From assembly GCA_012064415.1 (NCBI GenBank), contig SSNU01000258.1, positions 1-60,122 of the forward strand: DNA of 60,122 bases. The letters run 5' to 3'. This DNA comes from Gyrodactylus bullatarudis (taxonomy: Eukaryota > Platyhelminthes > Monogenea > Gyrodactylidea > Gyrodactylidae). Each line of letters opens with the position of its first letter. Position 1 is the first letter of the stretch. The notes under the pieces were generated by a model. It did not search any database, was not told where the DNA came from, and saw nothing but the letters and a program-made list of their open reading frames with translations. Position numbers and translations under genes: made by a program. Positions 32,632 to 44,862 of this stretch are shown one piece after another.

Positions 32632-34058
32632 CAATTTTTCAGAATAAATAAATCAAAAATTTTAATACATTTTATTTTAAATTATATGTATTATATTACA
32701 AATGAATAAAAACAATAATTACAAAAATAAAAAAAATCTTCTGAATAAATTTGGTGGCTCTTGGTTTATGTGTGGAATCCGGTCGTTTACTTTAGAAACC
32801 GCACTGCATTTATAATGAATGAAATAGGGGTTTTTAAAATCTCGTCAGAAATCGAAAATCATAAAAATTCAGAGTGGATAGGTTATTTAGATAGGTTAGA
32901 TAGATTCAAATTAGCACTGAGTTTAAATCTGAGAACACTTCATGATTTCGTAAAAAATAATCTGAAAATTTCTAGGAGTAATCCTAAAAACATGCCACAA
33001 GAATTTTAAGATTGATTGGATCAAGTCAAAATTAAGTCAAAGAGTTCTTCATATTTTCTGATGAAGAAAAGTTGATAACACTTCTCTTCAGGTAATTTTA
33101 TGATAGCCTTAAAAGATGTATAACGAAAATTCAAATTTTATTTTGAATTAGTCTATAAAAATGTGTCTTTACTGTGAAGTAGAAACATTAAAAATTTAAA
33201 GTTAAATTAAATAACCGAAATAGTTCTCGAATAGTTTCTTATTATTTATCTGAAGTCTTTGAAGATATATTTATAGATCTGACTGTACGTTTCATAATCT
33301 AGTCTAAATCTTGAAACTATAGTTAAAACTACTCAAATAAATTAGCTACGGTTTGATGTATCTCTCACCTTAATTCGAACAGTAGAAGTTATATTAAAAT
33401 ACAGTAGTGTATAAAATGGGAATATGACCATAACTGAGTGTGGGATCAAAAGGGGCGAAAATATACTAAAACGAAATGATTTTGTAAATTCTAACCAATT
33501 TTTTCAGAAAGAGCATAAAATTTTGATCTTTGAAGTCGAAGAAAATATCTAAAAAGCTCTTTTTCTTGAAAGATATGAGCGTTTGAAGTTAAATTTTTTG
33601 AAGAAAATTAACTCCAAAATCACAAAACTTTCTACAAAAATGTAGCTGGAATGCGCAATCTTTTGTTTTGGGCGACACTCTAGGTACCATTAGAAAGGAA
33701 ATTAAATTTCGATTCTAATTATGCCTAATTAGTTAATTGAATTTTTTATTTTAATGAAAATTTAATTGTTTGAAATTATTTTTTTATTTTAAATTCTCAA
33801 ATTCGGTTTTTTCAATTTATCTCAAAAACCAAACAAAACTTAGAAAATATATTTACAGATCTGAAATCAGCACAAAATTTCGATCTATTGCACATAGTGT
33901 TCTACTGTGCTTTCAAAGTAGGCTAACAATTAATTCATTGTAAAATCATTTTTCTAAACCTCGATTTAAATTTAAAGAAACTAAAGAAAAATCCAATTTT
34001 ATATGTAAATATATTTATAATAAACAAATAATAACTATAATCATTAATAAATACGAAT
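32632..34058. other. Intergenic; one weak ORF
   Basis: An 82-codon plus-strand frame (32761-33009) has no domain and no good start context. It contains NSEWIGYLDRLDRFKLAL and could be an exon or chance. The rest is AT-rich without recognised features. Confidence 0.3.
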
Positions 34059-34556
34059 TTAATCATTTCCTGTGAGTTCTGCAATGAGTATTACAAATGC
34101 TTTGAATGTCAGCCAAACACAGACCAAAGCAAATGTTCCCATATACCAATCATTAATGAAAGGATATATCGAATTATCAGCAAAGAGGTCAACAAATTGT
34201 GTGTATAGCACAGCTAGTAGAGAACTTTGTGATTTATACGGATAGATGACGATAGCTCCAATGAAAATTAAAATGACTGAAAAAAATTAATTAAAAAGAG
34301 ATTTACAGCTGAAATAGCTCAATGCAACACCAGCAGGATTGATATCACTACCAGTCATACCGAGAATGTTGAGGATCATATCAGCCAGAAGGAAGAATGT
34401 GGCTATTATAATAAGAGCAAGACCAGCATTTTGATATGGCGTCCTTCCACCCCATTCGTCTCGTAGATAGTTATCCACTGACAATCCAATTATGCACAAG
34501 ACAATTATGGTCAAATTAAAGAAGAACATGACACCGTTAATTTTTTTCGACTCCAT
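34059..34556 (-). CDS. Four-pass membrane protein A
   Basis: Exons 34556-34307 and 34276-34059, separated by a 30-nt intron, encode 155 aa. Four hydrophobic segments at about residues 7-27, 43-67, 75-96 and 128-148, both termini probably cytoplasmic, no signal peptide. The ATG has a good context (ACCATGG). The C-terminal part WYMGTFALVCVWLT is shared with protein B (WFMGTFALTCCWLT), so the two are paralogues from tandem duplication. The topology is that of small MARVEL or claudin-like tetraspan families, but no family signature is certain. Confidence 0.85.
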
Positions 34557-36573
34557 GGTGAATCAACTTGACTAAAATTACTCCAAGCTGGCAATGTTAT
34601 TTATCTTTATATATATTTATACAAGAGCAAAATTATTAGAGAAATTTGGTAATTACCGCAGACTTACAAAGGATGAACCAACTGTTAGAGTTTCTTATTG
34701 CACTGATACACCAATAATATTCCGACAAATAATAATGTTTAAGAATAGAAATCACTGATTTGTAGCCTTACCTACTCAAATTATCAAAAAGAGTTTTTCT
34801 TCATTAACAAAAAACCAAGAAATACAAATTAAAAAACCGTATAAAATTTAAGTAAATGTCTGTGAACATGATTTACATTATTATGCTAAGCAATATTTTA
34901 TATTACAGTAGGTAAGACGATACTTCAGACCTAATAGTATCCTACTGAAAAAATAGTCAGTATAACTTTAGATAGGATATTCAAGAGTTTTCATGATAGA
35001 AAATTATCTTACTTTTTTCCCACAACGTCAGGAATTGATTTTAAAAAAATATTCTTTCAATACAATATTTGACTATATTTTCATAGAATCAGCAAGAACT
35101 TTGATGAGAATTAGTGAGTTATACAGATACATACATAACTCGCCCAATAAATCGCGTGAGTTTAAAACTTGGTCCCATAGTAATTCGTGGTGCTAACAAA
35201 AGGATTAAAATGATTTTAAAAAGTATGCTTCAATTTGACTAGTGAAACTAAATTACTAATCTTTTTATAATATTTTAGTTGATTTTCCTGCTCGTTAAGA
35301 TGTGGTTTTTCATATTTATACTATCAGATTTTACTAATTTTGTAGGATAAGTAACCAACATAACGAAAAAAGGTGTGTGATTGACACATTGATTTCAAAA
35401 TTTCAGACTGGAAAATAATTTCTGTGCAAGCATTTGAAACTATTAAAAATTACTAGAAATTCTTGCAAAATACAGAGAAGATATTTCAATCAGCCACAGA
35501 GTTAATTTCAAAATTTCCAATAACTTCTGTCACTGATGAAGAGATGGGTATAACATCAATCAATTTATCTTACACACAGAAATGTAAGAAATTAAAATTT
35601 TGATTGTCGTTAAAAGTACACTGATAATAAGATTTATTGCATAACAAAGTGTTGAGATCAGAATTGTCACAGTCGATAAATTTTTCAAAATCTCAACTTC
35701 ATGAAGCTTAAAATTTAAAAAGTTTATTTTTGATTAAATTTAAACTTTCGACGTCTGTCTACTGTCTTTTTTTTGGAATATTAAATGACTGAAAATTTTC
35801 AACAGAGAACCTCAATCAGGACCCTCTGAGTAAGTACAGATGAAAAGAATAAAATATCCAAAGAGAGTATATTTTCATCTGATTACGACTGATATCGAAG
35901 AAAGGATGATAAATCAGTGCATTAAAAAAGAATTAATGAAATTCGTAAATGAGTGCAATGAGAATACTCATGATTTTTAGAGTTTTTCATTTAACGATTC
36001 TTTCTTTAATCTAGTGGAAATTTTATCATTTACGTTTGTTCTCAGTATCCTAAAAATAGGTTTTAGATGATTAAAGAGATTTCTTTCGTATTAATGATAG
36101 CTAAAATCCTTGTGTTAATCCTAACATTTCCTTTAAACAAATTATTATTGGTAAACTAGTAATAAAACTCTAATATTAACTACAATATCCAATAGGGTTC
36201 GCTGTCTTTTAAGGTTTAAGAGCATATAATATAAACTCATCTACATCAAGTGATTTCTGAACTAAAAATAATAATAGAATTGATCTCTTCAGAAGAAAGT
36301 GTTGATTATGTTTGTTCGAATATCTTCATTTTGAGAATTAATCAAATATCAATATTTTTTCATAACGATTCTTGATTGAAATTTGTGATTGAGAATCTTC
36401 TGCCACTGTTAGTTAAGTTTCACTCAATTATAATAATGAATTTATATCATCATAGGAATCTTCTAAGTTTTATAAAAGAATCGATGTTGGATCAAAATTT
36501 TATTTATTGAATTAATAATAGAAAATTAAAACTTTATTATGTTAAAGAAACAAAGATAAAGCTATTAATTTTG
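34557..36573. other. Intergenic between tetraspan genes A and B
   Basis: No supported coding sequence. A 67-codon plus-strand frame at 34993-35196 shows no domain. Confidence 0.35.
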
Positions 36574-37108
36574 TTAATCAATAAATTCGCTAATAGTTAT
36601 GATTAATCCCATTAGTGTTAGCCAGCAACATGTTAAAGCAAAGGTTCCCATGAACCAATTATTTCTAAAAATATTCAACAATGAATGTAGAGTTAGGCTT
36701 CTAAAATATTCTTGCAATGATTCCCGTGTAGCTGGCATTGTTTGATTTGAGTAAACCATGATGGTTCCAATTAAAATGAGTATCCCTTGAAATATTTATT
36801 ATATAAATTAACTCACATACAAGGAAACACAAAGGGATCATGCCAAAAAGACAGACTCGAGACTCAACAAAAAATCCATTGCACATCAATAAAATCATTA
36901 GACAAAAGGATAAACAAGCTCCAATTAAGATTAGAGAAAACGATGCTTTCCTTATATCTGTTAAATCATCGAGATCTAAAAAAAGATTTATAAAAATTCA
37001 AATAAAAAGTTTACCTGAAGTTTGTAAGTCTACAGTTAATCCAACGATACATAAAATGGCCACAATTAAAAAAAACAGTGCTGTTATGAATATTGGTAAC
37101 TTTCTCAT
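36574..37108 (-). CDS. Four-pass membrane protein B
   Basis: Exons 37108-37015, 36975-36817 and 36785-36574, with introns of 39 and 31 nt, encode 154 aa, almost the same length as protein A (155). Four hydrophobic segments in the same arrangement: about 5-26, 43-62, 70-92 and 126-147. The start MRKLPIFITALFF resembles the first membrane segment of A in position and type, and WFMGTFALTCCWLT matches A. Each membrane segment lacks charged residues. The plus-strand frames at 36787-37148 are shadows. Function unknown. Confidence 0.85.
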
Positions 37109-37437
37109 TATTGTGATTCTAATAAAATTATCGAGAATTAAAAAGTGAAACTTGTTTTATCGAAATCTTTAATTCTCACCCTACCTCAGTTGTAATTATT
37201 CTCACTCACATTTATTGAATATAATTCTATCCATGATATACAAAGTTAATATCAAGATAGAAATCTGTTTTATTTTTCTTCAGATGCTCAAAATGTATTC
37301 TATATATATTCTTATTTGAGAAAATCTAGAATTATACATTTGAGGGGGGATTAGTTAACTAATGTTATCGATTCATTTTGCAAGGAAAAAATATTTTTTA
37401 AAATAATTTATAAAATTTATTTATAATGAAATACAAT

Positions 37438-37913
37438 TTAGTTTGAGCAAAAGGCTCCAATAGTATAATAAATAGCTGACATGACACTGAATATGGCAGC
37501 AACGACATTCCAATCCCGACCCCAATTACCATAAACCTTTGAGCTTGTTGCTTCTCGGAAGATACATCCAGCATCAATGCAATAACATAAAACTAAAATA
37601 ATATTATTTCAAAGATTTCTTACATGCTAGCAGAGTGAGCACAAGGGTTATAATTGTAAGTGTACTTGAAGAATTACTGACCAATTCGAACACTAAAATA
37701 ATGAGGATGGCGAATACTAAAATTTGACCCAGAACACAAAATGCTATTGCTGAGTTCCATGTAGCATCACGAGCTGCTCCTATAAAAGTTGAATGACTTT
37801 AAGAATAAATTACCGTTACTGACGTTAGGAATGAGTCCAAGGTTGGCCCAACCGTAGCAGAAGATTGAAAAAAACAAGAACAACTTGTAGGCCGATTCTG
37901 CTTTTGAAACCAT
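37438..37913 (-). CDS. Four-pass membrane protein C, MARVEL/synaptogyrin-like topology
   Basis: Exons 37913-37814, 37779-37624 and 37592-37438, introns 34 and 31 nt, encode 136 aa. Hydrophobic segments lie at about residues 10-28, 43-62, 67-87 and 115-133. The last segment is preceded by WGRDWNVVAAIFSV and followed by only a few residues. It has little direct identity to A and B, but the size, intron style, strand and location suggest an older member of the same local group. MARVEL-type proteins act in membrane traffic; that role is inference here. The longer frame 38161-37799 is the unspliced first exon read in another frame and is not the gene. Confidence 0.8.
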
Positions 37914-40900
37914 TCTAACACAAAACTATTCTGATAAAATAATGAATAGGGATTTGGAGTTAACTTTAATTTCACTCTAAGAAAAAGCAATGATATATAT
38001 TCTCTTATGAGCAACACACTCATTTTACAAGTAAGTATAATATGATGATGAAATTTACTGAAAGAATAATTTGATTGGTTAAAATTCATTACAGATGATG
38101 TATAGTTTTGTCGGTACATAGAAAAAGAATCCAACACATTAATCATAAATGTGATTTTCAAAATATCAGAGTTGTTTGGTTTCTCTCTGACCTTGAATGA
38201 GATATTTCCCTAAATACTTTGAAAATTTCACCTTGGCCGTTATGGTCTGATTAATAAGAGAAGAAGAGCTGTATATTTCAAAAGATTTCATATACTTAAC
38301 TTCTCATTTATGCTCATCAGAGAAATAAAAATATCATAGATTTCAATTTATTATATAAGATACTGCAAACTTGTATTCTCAAAATTTTTGACCATCAAGG
38401 TCATTTCGAGGTCATGGTAAAACTTAGAATCTTAGTTCTAAAAATTGATGAGTGTGTTTTTGAGAAATTTATCACATGAAAAATACAATTTTTGAGCTGA
38501 CTACATACGTTTCATTATCATAATACAATCTTGAATTTTATCTTGATAATTTTGACTAACTGATAAAGAAAGTAATAACATGCACCTTTCATATCAACTA
38601 GCAAAACGATAAGAAAATCAGTAGTTTTTCATCCTGATTACATGCTTTTATTTTTCTCTAAGATCCATATTCTAGCCACTGGAAACCTCAAAAGTATTAT
38701 ATTTTTAAAACTTTCTGCGTGAAATTGTGATTTTTATTCAATTCAGTTAATACCACAATGAATCTCTTGTGAAATTTTTGGTCATTAGCAGTTCATGATG
38801 TATCACTAGGCTGTTCCACTAATTATTACCATAGCTATATGAAAGAATCGTTTCGATGTAGAGAATTTTGACTTTTACGTACATGTGAAAATATTGATGA
38901 TGTACTCAAAAGAATTTGTAAAAATATCTGAGTGAATATATATAAACTTTCTTGATTCATCAAATAGTCTAAAACATATAATGAATATTTTCGTTAATAC
39001 TATGTACGTTGTAGAGTTTTATGCTTAAGAAATCTGAATTTATTTACCCGAATTCTGTTTTCAAGACACAGTGAAGAGAATCTAGTATGCATGAAATAAT
39101 ATTCGCCGTTTAAATCATATTTTCCAGATTCGTTTTCAACATCTATTTTCCGCTATGATGGTAAGTTTCTGGAATTTAAATCAGTATCTAACGATAAACA
39201 TTAAAAAAATTTAATTTCATACGATAAAATTAATTTTAGAGTTTATAGCGTTTCTATATTTACATGTTATAACCTTTCAACAACTTGAATGCAGTGAAAC
39301 TTTATGGGTTATTAAAAATGTTTGCACCCTTTGAAGGAGTATATTGATGGAGTAAGCTTCTAATGAGATGAAGAAACTTGATCGTATATATATTTATTTA
39401 GGGAGAAATAGCTCATTTTCCTGTAAGAAAATTTAAATTTTAAAATATAATATCAATTTAAATATTTAAAATTGGAATAAAAGATATATTGAACAACAAG
39501 TGTGCATTTCTTCATCACACACCCAGTTTATCACACTTTAGAAAGTTTTTCTTATCAATAACGCTACTGTAGAGTAGGTCAACTATTAATTAATATATAA
39601 TAATTTTTTAGAAAAATTTCTCAATTTATGCATAGAAATTTTGTATTTGTTTATTGAGATATTCATAACTATTGATGATTTTTAATATCATCCTAATCAA
39701 ATCGATATACTTTTTACAGACCTATCTCGAAAATGATGTACGCTTTGAGACATCTGACTTTATTTATAAAAGTAATAATTAAAGCTCTTTTAAAGGACAC
39801 AATAGAAATTGATATAATTCTCCAAAGTGTAAGAATCTGGACTAATTACTATAAGAAAAAAATATTTTTGTCATTCTAGCGAAAGTTTGTTCTGGAAAAA
39901 TTCTGCATCGTGAGAAGTTGATTTTTTTAGTTATATTTATTTGCAAATTATTTATTTTTATCAGAAAGTTATGAGTCATGCGACAAAAAATATGTTTTGT
40001 ATATTTTTAAAACTGTCATATACCCCTTTTAGAAATCCAATGCGAATGGAGTTATGTAAACTGTTTTTAAAAATTCTAATTTTTAGACCGCATATTTTAC
40101 ATATTTTTAAGCTTATCACATTTTTATTCTGAGTGCATAATTTTACACTATTTTATGCATATTATAGAACTAAGCAACAATTTTTTCATCCCTTCTCAAA
40201 CAAAGTAGGCTGATTGAGATAAATGTGATACAAGGTCTTATGTAGTGAACAGATTGAACAGAAACAATTAGAATAAGATGAAATTTTAATTTTCATACTT
40301 CTCTCTCATTGGTACAATTTAAAGTTATTGAATCGGTTCTCAGAGTCAATCATTAAAATAGGTGTTCAAGCAAAAAGCATTTACGAACTTTATGAAATAT
40401 TTGTCATTTTATCCATTAAAACTACTGTGAAGTAATAGTACCTAAAAAAATGAACTACATATTTCGACAAATTTTTTTCGAAAATGACATTTAGTTTTTT
40501 TTTAAATTGCATATTTTTTGTCACCCTAGTCATAACCTATGATTAACTTTCGAATCAGACACTAAAAGCCACTTATTAACTTACTCTTCAAAGTAAATAC
40601 ATTTTCGATTTTTTAGATTTTGTTGGCAAAAGTTTGTTAATTCAATAATTTGAAGAATAATTGAAAAGAATACTAATGAAAATACAGTAAGAATTATTCT
40701 GAATTATATGTATTTTGACACCTATAGGGATCACATACTCATGTAATGGGAAATTTAATTAAATTATCCAAATAATATTTCAAACTTAATTTTATTCTAG
40801 CTAATTGATATAACAGGGTTTGTCAATTTTGATTGAAATTTATCATGAAAGTACATGTTGACTTAATTGAAAATCACCAAGTTGATGTGAAATTCCCAAC

Positions 40901-42780
40901 TCTAAATATAAATAAATTCAAAATGAAAATTGATCAAGTCTGTTTTATAAATTTGATTAGATTTGTCTCCAGAAGCAAAATTTTATTCTGGCATTGGTTG
41001 GAAAGGAATTTTCGAAAAAAATTTCTCTAAGAAAACACCCTTAAATAAAACGAAAAAGGAGTGGTTAAATTAGAGAACAGTTGTCCCCCTCTTATTTCTC
41101 TCTAAGTTTACTTTAAATCGTGTAGGTCTTTTTACCGTAAGGGATTCGTTTTCATTTCATTGATGTTAAAAAGCCCTTAGTCTCTTTGTCATTTAGAAAA
41201 ATTACTGCAAAACAAGAGGGGGCAAATAGAGTTAATAAATAAATTTTTGATTATTCTTATTTCTAACTAAAAATTGTTTAGCAAAATTAATTTAATTCCT
41301 ATAGAAAATTGGAAATAATCAATGGATTCTTCAAAACATTTGCCAGTCATTCGATATTCGAGTCAAAAAGTGGACCATATCATTTTTTAATCAGATGTCC
41401 TACGGTGCTCAAAAGAGTTCGAAAGATGATTTTTCCACCGGATATTAGTAAATTAGATTTTGCTGAATTTCAATTTTTCAATTAGCTTATATGATTGAGA
41501 AACTCAGAAATATTCCGTAAGTAATCAAATTAAACTGATTTTAAAAATTATTCAGTTGGCTCAATTCAGGGTTCTCTCTGATATTTCGTAAGTAATATAT
41601 GAAATAATAAAACTAGTATCATCATGAAAGTTCAATCAAAAAATTGTTTAAGCAATATCATAAATAAGTTAAGAATAAAGAGGTGGAAAAAACTTCGCCA
41701 ACTCCCAAACAGCTTAACTGAGATCTATGATATTTTTGGCTATAATATTTCTTTTGGTCTTATTCTAAGATAAAAGTTTTAAATCTATTATTTTATTTCA
41801 GAGAATATAGAAACTATACTAGAATTAAAATCTCTTCTAGGTTTGTTAAAGGCTCATAGTTCAAATAACTAAAAATCCTTATATTTTAATACCAGAAATT
41901 CAGAAGAGGAATATGTAAGATTCCAAATTTTCGAATTATAAGAAATAATGTAAAATTTAAATAAATTATGGTTTTTTGCAATAGAAATTAAATTGAGTGT
42001 ATAAGATAACGTAAAAATCTGGCTTCATGAGAAAAATTTTTCGAATAAATTTTGATTCTCTGGAATAAGCTTGGTCAAAATGATAACATTTGTTTTTTTT
42101 TCCTAGAAAATAATCTCTTTTATTGTGGAAATTATCATTGTGAGAATTAATCTGATTTCCTCTTGGTTTTGAATAAATATTATTTTATTTTAAATAGTCA
42201 AAATTATTCTACGTGAGTAATGCTGAAATATTTTTTTGTTGTCAAAAACTTACGATTCTCTTTACCAGAACTATTTACTGAAAAAAGTTCGTTCCAACAC
42301 AAATATTTTGCTAGTTATATGAATTGAAAATCAATCATGTTTATTTTGCATTCCGTTCTCATCATAAGTTTTAGATTAACTTCAATAAATCCCTATCTAA
42401 ATGGATTGATTAAAAAATTAAATAAAACTTACTTCAAGTGTACATATGAAAATATGCTTGTGAGTTTATTGGACCCATATAAGGAGGCAAGATACAAGAT
42501 ATGAACTAAAAATTTAAATATGATTTTCATTTAAGATTGTACTTGTAAAGGTAAACTCAAAAAATTATTAGTTTTTCCATCAAAAATATCATTTTAGCCA
42601 GATAGAAAGGTAAGCTACAGGATTTTTTATTATCTGTAACAATCTTTTAAGCATTCTTTGATTTTGGTAAGATGAGTATAACTCTTCATGCTTAACTTGT
42701 TAAATTCAGGATTGGACATTTAATGTAATATATTGTAATTTTTTTATTTTTGCTTCTAATAAATCTGATCGTTTATTCCA
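37914..42780. other. Gene-poor; a few possible small exons
   Basis: No firm gene. Possible plus-strand exons with splice-like borders are 39720-39768 (reads TYLENDVRFETSDFIYK, acceptor TTTTTACAG) and 41305-41485 (ends in a stop, with ISKLDFAEFQFF). A segment at 41060-41240 has inverted arms containing CCCCCTCTTATTTC and its complement and resembles 3113-3170. Otherwise AT-rich without features. Confidence 0.25.
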
Positions 42781-42781
42781 G

Positions 42782-43153
42782 CCCAATGAAAAAATTATAG
42801 CAAGTCTCGAAAAGAAGCACTCTATTAATTCAATCGAAGTTTGGATATCTGATCTATTTTCAAACTTAAATCAAGACTGGGTTATGGTTAAGAAGCTGAA
42901 ATTAAATTGTATTAACTAAGTGAATAAAAAGTTTGGATTTCCAAAAGCTTTAAGACAAAAGGCGAAAGAAATTGATGATAAAGAATTTTCTGTAATGATG
43001 AAGATAGTATCCATTAGAGATAGATTTTGCAAATTTTTGATTTCTAGCCTGTATCAGAATCTGAATGGACTCTTCAAGAGAAATCGAATGATGTATAAAA
43101 CATATGGTCCGAAATCTATTTATTATGCAAAAGAAACAATGATTTTGTATTAA
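42782..43153 (+). pseudogene. Tc1/mariner-like transposase relic
   Basis: One continuous frame of about 123 codons broken by a single TAA (42917-42919). The order fits the N-terminal DNA-binding part of Tc1-type transposases: a first helix-turn-helix (SINSIEVWISDLFSNLNQDW), a linker VNKKFGFPKALRQ in the place of the usual GRPR, a second helical part, and GLFKRNRMMYKTYGP where the family has GLxGRxxRKKPxL. The DDE catalytic domain is absent. A second, weaker copy of the linker, VNKKYGRPCKNRKISSAEKR, is encoded at 43699-43758. The assignment is by pattern only. Confidence 0.35.
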
Positions 43154-43389
43154 AAGGTTTAATTCCAAAAATCACCAGGAAAATTTTTTTTTCAAAAAAC
43201 ACCCCAAAGGAAAATTTTTTCCAAAATTCACCCCAATGAAATTTTCAGCTCTTTACCTCGAATCAATTATTTTCATTTCAAAATTCCCCTCTTATTGAAT
43301 GGTGTAACTTGAATGATTCAAATTCTTTATGCAACCTACATAAGTTTCAGAAAAATTGAAAGTGAACTTTCTCCTTATTTATAACCTTT

Positions 43390-43770
43390 GATGGAAAAAA
43401 CCTTACGCGAATCTAGGTTCTTACAAATTTTTGCTATCCTTAAAGAAGATTTATTTCTTGTTTCTCAAGATCGAAAGAGTGAAATAAGAAGAGTTGTTCA
43501 CAAAACTCCAATGTCCTTGTAGTTTGCAAAAATTAATGAATATCCCTATTAACATCTGTATGCCGTGGCTAAAAAGTTAGAAGTTGTTTTTAAAAAGTAT
43601 GCCCCATATGAATACAAAATAATCTCCTTGAAAGCAGCTTATCATGCTTCGTGACGTCGAAAATCTAATGGAGTCGGAACTTGAAGGTAACAGAGTAAAT
43701 AAAAAATATGGAAGACCGTGCAAAAACCGTAAAATATCAAGCGCTGAAAAAAGGATAGATAATTATTAAT
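43390..43770 (+). pseudogene. Second possible Tc1/mariner remnant
   Basis: Short open pieces (starting MEKTLRESRFLQIF near 43391 and VENLMESELEGNRVNKKYGR near 43660) separated by stops. The stretch VNKKYGRPCKNRKISSAEKR resembles the GRPR linker and start of the second helix-turn-helix of Tc1-type transposases and echoes VNKKFGFPKALRQ at 42920. Low confidence. Confidence 0.25.
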
Positions 43771-44634
43771 AATTAAATTATTTCTTATTATTAAAAAAAA
43801 TGTTTAGGGCGAATATTAGAAAAAATTTACTCTGGGGTGATTTTTAGAATTAACGCGTATTAAAATTAATGTGATGAAAAATTTGCTGAATTTGATTTCG
43901 GCCATTTTTCTCATGATAGATGCTTAAATATATTTCTCCTAATCATTTTCAATTTAGTATAAGTGATTTAAGTCTTACGGATAAACTATTTCTATCAAAA
44001 GCCTCTAAATCTTATATGACTACTTGAAAGTAATTATATCTAATTTGAGATATTTTTGACTAAAATTGGAACTTTGACACCATCACTACACCATCAAATT
44101 TTAAGTAAAAAATATTATTAGGATATCGAATATATTGGGTAAGTTGGGTATTATTTATATTCATTGTGAGGGATTTTTAGATTTAGATATGTTAAGAGAC
44201 AAAATTTTCATAAAATGCACTGATCGTCAATGTGAAAACTAAAGAGTATTGGTGAGCTGGTAACAGACTTGAGCCAATTGTAATGTAAAATGATATTTTA
44301 ACCAATAACCTTTCGATGTTCATTTTCTTTCTAAAAACCTAATATATATGGCATGTATCACACTGATGAGTATGCCCGAAATAAAGGCCTTATTTGTGAA
44401 AATCTTGGCATCACTTTCTTCTTCTCTCTACAAAAATGGAAAACTTATCGATATCTCAGCTCAAAACCTATATAACTCAGCATCTCTCAACTGAAAGAGT
44501 ATTTGTTATGAAAAAACGGGTATTATTGTCTAAAATTTTCTAGAAAAAAATCAGATTAAACAGTTGAACCTGTACTGTATTTTCATTGCAAAATATAACT
44601 TTTTAGTGTAATTAAATAACCTTCTCTGTTTCAG

Positions 44635-44862
44635 ATTTAAAAATGACTATTCAACCTTGGTCATGACAATGTTAGAGGAATATTTTGAGTCTAATCCCAA
44701 AACATATTTTCTAAAAGTGAAATGCAATGACGAAGAACTGAGTAAAAGTTTCCTCAATATGAAACGAAAACCCAGTGAGTCATTAAAGAAAGATTCCTTG
44801 ATATAATTATTGTTTTTTATTTCGTCAGATTCAAACATTAAAATTGCTGATATACCGTTCAG
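44635..44862 (+). CDS. Two candidate exons, unknown protein
   Basis: Exon 44635-44774 (acceptor TGTTTCAG, donor CCCA/GTGAGT) encodes 46 codons containing LVMTMLEEYFESNP and CNDEELSKSFLNMKRKP. Exon 44829-44862 (acceptor TTTCGTCAG, donor TTCAG/GTAAGA) adds NSNIKIADIPFR. The 54-nt intron and phases agree (1 then 2). The end phase also fits the exon at 53799. No family recognised. Other exons are needed on both sides, so this is at best part of a gene. Confidence 0.4.

Noticed and set aside
37799..38161. Minus-strand ORF of 120 codons
   Set aside because: Its downstream part overlaps exon 1 of tetraspan gene C in another frame and reads through its intron; the spliced model has membrane segments and closes all phases.
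40833..41030. Plus-strand ORF of 65 codons as a gene
   Set aside because: No clear splice sites in frame; a faint resemblance to the exon at 59097 needs a frameshift, so it was left as a remark.
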